Part shown: positions 16,251 to 18,625 of the stretch, piece by piece
Layout of the letters: each line of letters starts with the position of its first letter
How positions within the stretch are numbered: position 1 is the stretch's first letter
NCBI GenBank assembly: GCA_937888765.1
Contig: CALASU010000266.1
Coordinates: 1 to 18,625, forward strand
Direction: 5' to 3'
Source: an uncultured Clostridia bacterium
GTDB taxonomy: Bacteria > Bacillota > Clostridia > Lachnospirales > Anaerotignaceae
DNA: 18,625 nucleotides
Notes under the pieces: model-generated
The model's input: only the letters and a program-made list of their open reading frames with translations
What the model was told of the DNA's origin: nothing
Databases searched by the model: none
Program-made: the position numbers and the translations under genes

Positions 16251-16541
16251 ATGGACTTTTTTAGCTTTTTTCGCAAAAAACAGGAAGTATCCTCCGGTAC
16301 GGTTGCCAAAGATCGACTGAAGCTGGTGCTGGTGCATGATCGTGTCAACTGTTCTTCTCAGGTTTTGGAAATGCTCAAAACCGACATCATCAAAGTTATT
16401 TCCAACTACATGGAGATCGACGAGGAAGAACTGGATATCCAGATCTCTCAGACACAGTCTGACGAAAACAACGGTACTGTTCCCGTACTGTATGCAAATA
16501 TTCCTATCAAGAGCATGCGTAAGGTAAATCAGGACGACTGA
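16251..16541 (+). CDS. minE: Cell division topological specificity factor MinE
   Basis: A 96-residue MinE. The N-terminal hydrophobic/basic segment MDFFSFFRKK is the membrane-targeting helix, followed by the anti-MinCD part with AKDRLKLVLVHDR (19-31), and the topological-specificity dimer domain (about 35-90). It stimulates MinD ATPase activity and drives pole-to-pole or membrane patterning. It lies 29 nt after minD behind AAAGGA. MinE plus MinD implies a dynamic Min system rather than the DivIVA-anchored form of Bacillus. Confidence 0.94.
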   Translation: MDFFSFFRKKQEVSSGTVAKDRLKLVLVHDRVNCSSQVLEMLKTDIIKVISNYMEIDEEELDIQISQTQSDENNGTVPVLYANIPIKSMRKVNQDD

Positions 16542-16562
16542 TTTCTGATTGCTTATGTAAAG

Positions 16563-16607
16563 AAAGACCTTCAAACTGACCGAAAATTTGAAGGTCTTTT
16601 CGAGTTT
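16563..16607 (+). terminator. Intrinsic terminator or attenuator between minE and rodA
   Basis: A perfect 13-bp stem AAAGACCTTCAAA (16563-16575) / TTTGAAGGTCTTT (16587-16599) with an 11-base loop. A short CGA interruption and four T follow the T-rich end of the stem. It sits only 32 nt before the rodA start, and no promoter is evident between them, so rodA is either transcribed by readthrough or from a promoter within minE. Confidence 0.75.
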
Positions 16608-16638
16608 TATCCCACTCCAAACCACAGGAGGTCGTTTC

Positions 16639-17787
16639 ATGGATTTGAAAAAATATCTGCAAAATCTGGATTGGTGGCTGATCGGTGCAGTCTGCCTGCT
16701 GGTTGCATTCGGGCTAATCTCCATTGCCAGTGCTACTCGCATCAATCTGGGAGAAAGCTACTCCAATGTTGTTAAACAGGGTGTTTTCTTTCTGATCGGG
16801 TTTGGACTGATGGTTGCCGCCGCCAATGTGGATTACGAGTATCTCTCACAATTTTATATTCCGTTCTATGTCTTTAACATCCTGCTGCTGCTCGCCGTGC
16901 TTGTCATCGGTACAGACAGTAAGGGCGCGACCCGCTGGATTGCCATTGGGCCATTGACCATTCAGCCCTCTGAATTTTCAAAGGTCATTATGATATTCTG
17001 TCTGGCAAAGATCATTACGATGAAGCAGAAGCTGCTCAATGATTTTTCCACACTGGGTTTTCTGTGCGGCGTGACGGCAATTCCGCTGATCCTGATACAG
17101 AAACAGCCTGCCCTTTCCGCCAGTCTGGTATTGGTGGCAATCTTCTGCATTGAGCTGTTCATTGCAGGGCTTGACTGGAATTTCATCAAAACGGTACTGA
17201 TTATTGTTGTACCCATTGTCGGACTGATCCTGTTTGACGTATCCCTCGAAGATCCATTCTTTACGGATAAGGTATTCAAACCCCATCAGTTCAACCGTAT
17301 CCTGTCTTTCGTAGATCCCAGCCGTGATGCCAGTCTGTATTATCAGACGGAAAAATCCATCAGTGCCATCGGCTCGGGGCAGCTGACAGGCAAAGGCTTA
17401 TTCCACGGCACACTCAATCAGCTCAGCTATCTGCCTGAGCCGCATAATGACTTTATTTTCTCCGTTATCGGGGAAGAATTTGGCTTTCTGGGGTGTATAT
17501 TTGTCCTTGCCATCTTGCTTTTTATCGTTTTTCGGTGTATCATAATAGCAATATCTGCCAGGGATACCTTCAGCCAGCTGATTGCTGCAGGTGTCGCCGG
17601 CATGTTTGCGTTCCAGACATTCGTTAACGCAGGGGTAGCCACAGGCATCCTGCCCAATACGGGTATGTCCCTGCCCTTTGTCAGCTACGGGGGCAGTTCC
17701 ATGTGGACAAATATGGTTGCTGTCGGTCTGATCCTTAACATAAGAAAACGAGAGACAAAATCACTATTCGAGGGAGGTTTGTTATGA
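16639..17787 (+). CDS. rodA: SEDS peptidoglycan glycosyltransferase RodA
   Basis: A 382-residue polytopic SEDS protein that polymerises lipid II during elongation with PBP2. Signatures include KGATRWIAIGPLTIQPSEFSK (split at 95-115), QLSYLPEPHNDFIFS (261-275), containing the invariant Asp (D271) of the catalytic extracellular loop, NTGMSLPFVSYGGSS (340-354) and about ten membrane helices. The usual QPDLGT motif reads QPALSA (156-161). ATG 16639 with CAGGAGG upstream gives the normal N terminus; the open frame extends back to a TTG inside the terminator hairpin, which I reject. Its stop overlaps mgsA as ATGA. FtsW and SpoVE are relatives; gene context favours RodA. Confidence 0.92.
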   Translation: MDLKKYLQNLDWWLIGAVCLLVAFGLISIASATRINLGESYSNVVKQGVFFLIGFGLMVAAANVDYEYLSQFYIPFYVFNILLLLAVLVIGTDSKGATRWIAIGPLTIQPSEFSKVIMIFCLAKIITMKQKLLNDFSTLGFLCGVTAIPLILIQKQPALSASLVLVAIFCIELFIAGLDWNFIKTVLIIVVPIVGLILFDVSLEDPFFTDKVFKPHQFNRILSFVDPSRDASLYYQTEKSISAIGSGQLTGKGLFHGTLNQLSYLPEPHNDFIFSVIGEEFGFLGCIFVLAILLFIVFRCIIIAISARDTFSQLIAAGVAGMFAFQTFVNAGVATGILPNTGMSLPFVSYGGSSMWTNMVAVGLILNIRKRETKSLFEGGLL

Positions 17788-18179
17788 AGATCGGTTTGAT
17801 TGCACATGATAACAAAAAGAAATTGATGGAAAATCTCTGTATCGCCTACAGACACATTCTCTGCAAGCATGACCTGTATGCAACAGGTACAACAGGCCGC
17901 TTGGTAGAAGAAGCCGCAAATCTGGTGGTACACAAATATCTTTCTGCCCGTCTTGGCGGCGAGCAGCAGATGGGTACACAGATCGTCAATAACGACATTG
18001 ACCTGATGATCTTCCTCAAAGATCCGCTTTCTCCTAACAGCTATGAAACACAGGTAAACTCTATCGTACACCTGTGCAATATCCACAACATCCCTCTGGC
18101 GACCAACCTCGCAACAGCGGAAGTACTGCTTCTGGCTCTGGACAGAGGCGATCTGGACTGGCGAAATATGATGAGATGA
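17784..18179 (+). CDS. mgsA: Methylglyoxal synthase-like protein with altered active site
   Basis: A 131-residue MGS-fold protein. Phosphate-binding features remain: AHDNKK with H8, D9 and K12, the TGTTG loop (34-38) and S54. Against E. coli MgsA (numbering from memory), catalytic Asp71 is Glu60, His98 is Tyr87 and Asp101 is Gln90, while the SGP segment is SAR (54-56). Asp91 is kept (D80). Canonical MgsA turns dihydroxyacetone phosphate into methylglyoxal, relieving sugar-phosphate stress; with these changes, activity is doubtful. The C terminus ALDRGDLDWR is typical of clostridial members found after rodA. The ATG lies in the rodA stop (ATGA), implying coupled translation. Family membership is firm, enzymatic function uncertain. 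Confidence 0.85.
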   Translation: MKIGLIAHDNKKKLMENLCIAYRHILCKHDLYATGTTGRLVEEAANLVVHKYLSARLGGEQQMGTQIVNNDIDLMIFLKDPLSPNSYETQVNSIVHLCNIHNIPLATNLATAEVLLLALDRGDLDWRNMMR

Positions 18180-18199
18180 TGAGATAAGGAGGCTTTCCC

Positions 18200-18310
18200 A
18201 TGCGCTTACGATTCAGCGGTACTGCAACAATGATCATTCTGGGGTATTATCTGCTGATAAACCTGATCCTTTTCATTGCAATGGCAATTGTATTTTGGGA
18301 AAAAGGTTGA
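18200..18310 (+). CDS. Small single-pass membrane protein, 36 residues
   Basis: An open frame from ATG 18200 to TGA 18308-18310 encodes 36 residues beginning MRLRFSGTATM. A continuous hydrophobic stretch (about 9-33, including ILGYYLLINLILFIAMAIVF) would span the membrane once, with positive residues at the N terminus. AAGGAGG at 18186-18192 lies seven bases before the ATG, better than many sites in the window. It is 20 nt after mgsA and co-directional, so it is likely the last gene of rodA-mgsA. I do not recognise the family. A role with RodA or cell-envelope assembly is only suggested by position. Confidence 0.65.
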   Translation: MRLRFSGTATMIILGYYLLINLILFIAMAIVFWEKG

Positions 18311-18314
18311 AAAA

Positions 18315-18625
18315 TTACGGCGTATCATATATAATATAAAAGGCTGTGTTTCCATCAACAACGGCTGTGGTAACACCGGTAATTGTAGCCTCAATTTCGC
18401 CTGTTTGTGCTTCGGTGTTGGCGTTTTCCTCAAGCTTGCCGGCCTCTTTAAGGAGTCTTCTGTACTCAGCCTCGGCGCCTGCAAGCGTATCGGCCACGCC
18501 AACGATTTGATAGTTAGAAACCGAAACAAAGGAATATGCCTTTACAAGTCCTGCATCATCCTTAAGGCTTATAAAATAAGAGGGAGTGTCGGCAATGTTA
18601 ACCAAAATGGGGAAGGTTGCGCTAT
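18315..18625 (-). CDS. C-terminal part of an unrecognised protein, cut by the window edge
   Basis: A leftward frame open from the right edge to a TAA at 18315-18317, giving about 102 visible residues. The reading frame continues upstream (SATFPILVNIADT), so the real start is outside. Visible features are PSYFISLKDDAGLVKAYSF, YQIVGVADTLAGAEAEYRRLL (a beta-strand then helix pattern), a Glu/Asn/Ala-rich linker, and a beta-rich end TGVTTAVVDGNTAFYIIY. I cannot assign a family. Codon choice differs from the rest of the window: Leu is mostly CTT and never CTG, Gln is CAA, Glu is often GAG. It meets the small membrane gene tail to tail with four bases between and no terminator. Confidence 0.7.
   Translation of the reverse strand, partial: SATFPILVNIADTPSYFISLKDDAGLVKAYSFVSVSNYQIVGVADTLAGAEAEYRRLLKEAGKLEENANTEAQTGEIEATITGVTTAVVDGNTAFYIIYDTP

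Noticed and set aside
16588..16638. N-terminal extension of RodA from TTG 16588
   Set aside because: It begins in the terminator stem; ATG 16639 with CAGGAGG gives the usual RodA N terminus.
1..18625. CRISPR arrays, insertion sequences, prophage genes, tRNA or rRNA genes
   Set aside because: No regularly spaced repeats, transposase or integrase motifs, or tRNA/rRNA-like sequences were seen on either strand.

Overview
The window looks like chromosomal DNA from a Gram-positive anaerobe of the class Clostridia. The evidence is a six-gene Rnf complex in the clostridial order C-D-G-E-A-B, a T-box riboswitch, strong AGGAGG-type ribosome binding sites, ATGA gene overlaps, a MinCDE system, sigma-54 and a rodA-mgsA pair. 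Codon use (CTG for Leu, ACA for Thr, CAG for Gln) and moderate GC would fit a Lachnospirales-type genome. The genus cannot be fixed from sequence alone. I see no insertion sequence, CRISPR array, rRNA, tRNA or phage gene.

Layout. (1) 1-376, minus strand: a near-consensus promoter and a T-box leader with its terminator, controlling a gene beyond the left edge, probably an aminoacyl-tRNA synthetase (alaS is the best guess). (2) 377-3190, minus strand: rpoN (sigma-54) followed 21 nt later by a MocR-type GntR/aminotransferase regulator. (3) 3191-3695: AT-rich divergent region with promoters both ways and a perfect palindrome. (4) 3696-8749, plus strand: rnfCDGEAB, the membrane ferredoxin:NAD+ oxidoreductase, closed by a strong terminator at 8784-8814. 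(5) 8890-14593: two candidate promoters, a leader hairpin, then mreB-mreC-mreD-mrdA, the rod-shape cytoskeleton and its transpeptidase PBP2. (6) 14619-16541: minC, a hairpin, minD and minE, the septum-placement system. (7) 16563-18310: a terminator-like hairpin, rodA, an overlapping mgsA-like gene and a previously uncalled 36-residue membrane protein. (8) 18315-18625, minus strand: the C-terminal end of an unrecognised gene with different codon use.

How the genes fit together. Blocks 5-7 form one wall-elongation and division-site cluster. MreBCD organises the elongasome, PBP2 and RodA supply transpeptidase and glycosyltransferase activities, and MinCDE keeps FtsZ rings away from the poles. 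Block 4 couples reduced ferredoxin oxidation to NAD+ reduction and ion pumping, giving the cell its membrane energy.

Most of the window is ordinary core genome. The points that deserve a second look are: the mgsA-like protein, which has lost three canonical catalytic side chains (D71E, H98Y and D101Q in E. coli numbering) yet is translationally coupled to rodA; the 36-residue membrane protein behind it; a tandem duplication of a roughly 95-residue module inside PBP2; a degenerate QPDLGT motif in RodA; and an abrupt codon-use change in the last 300 bases that could be a transferred gene or an assembly join. I found no clear evidence of a wholly new multi-gene system.
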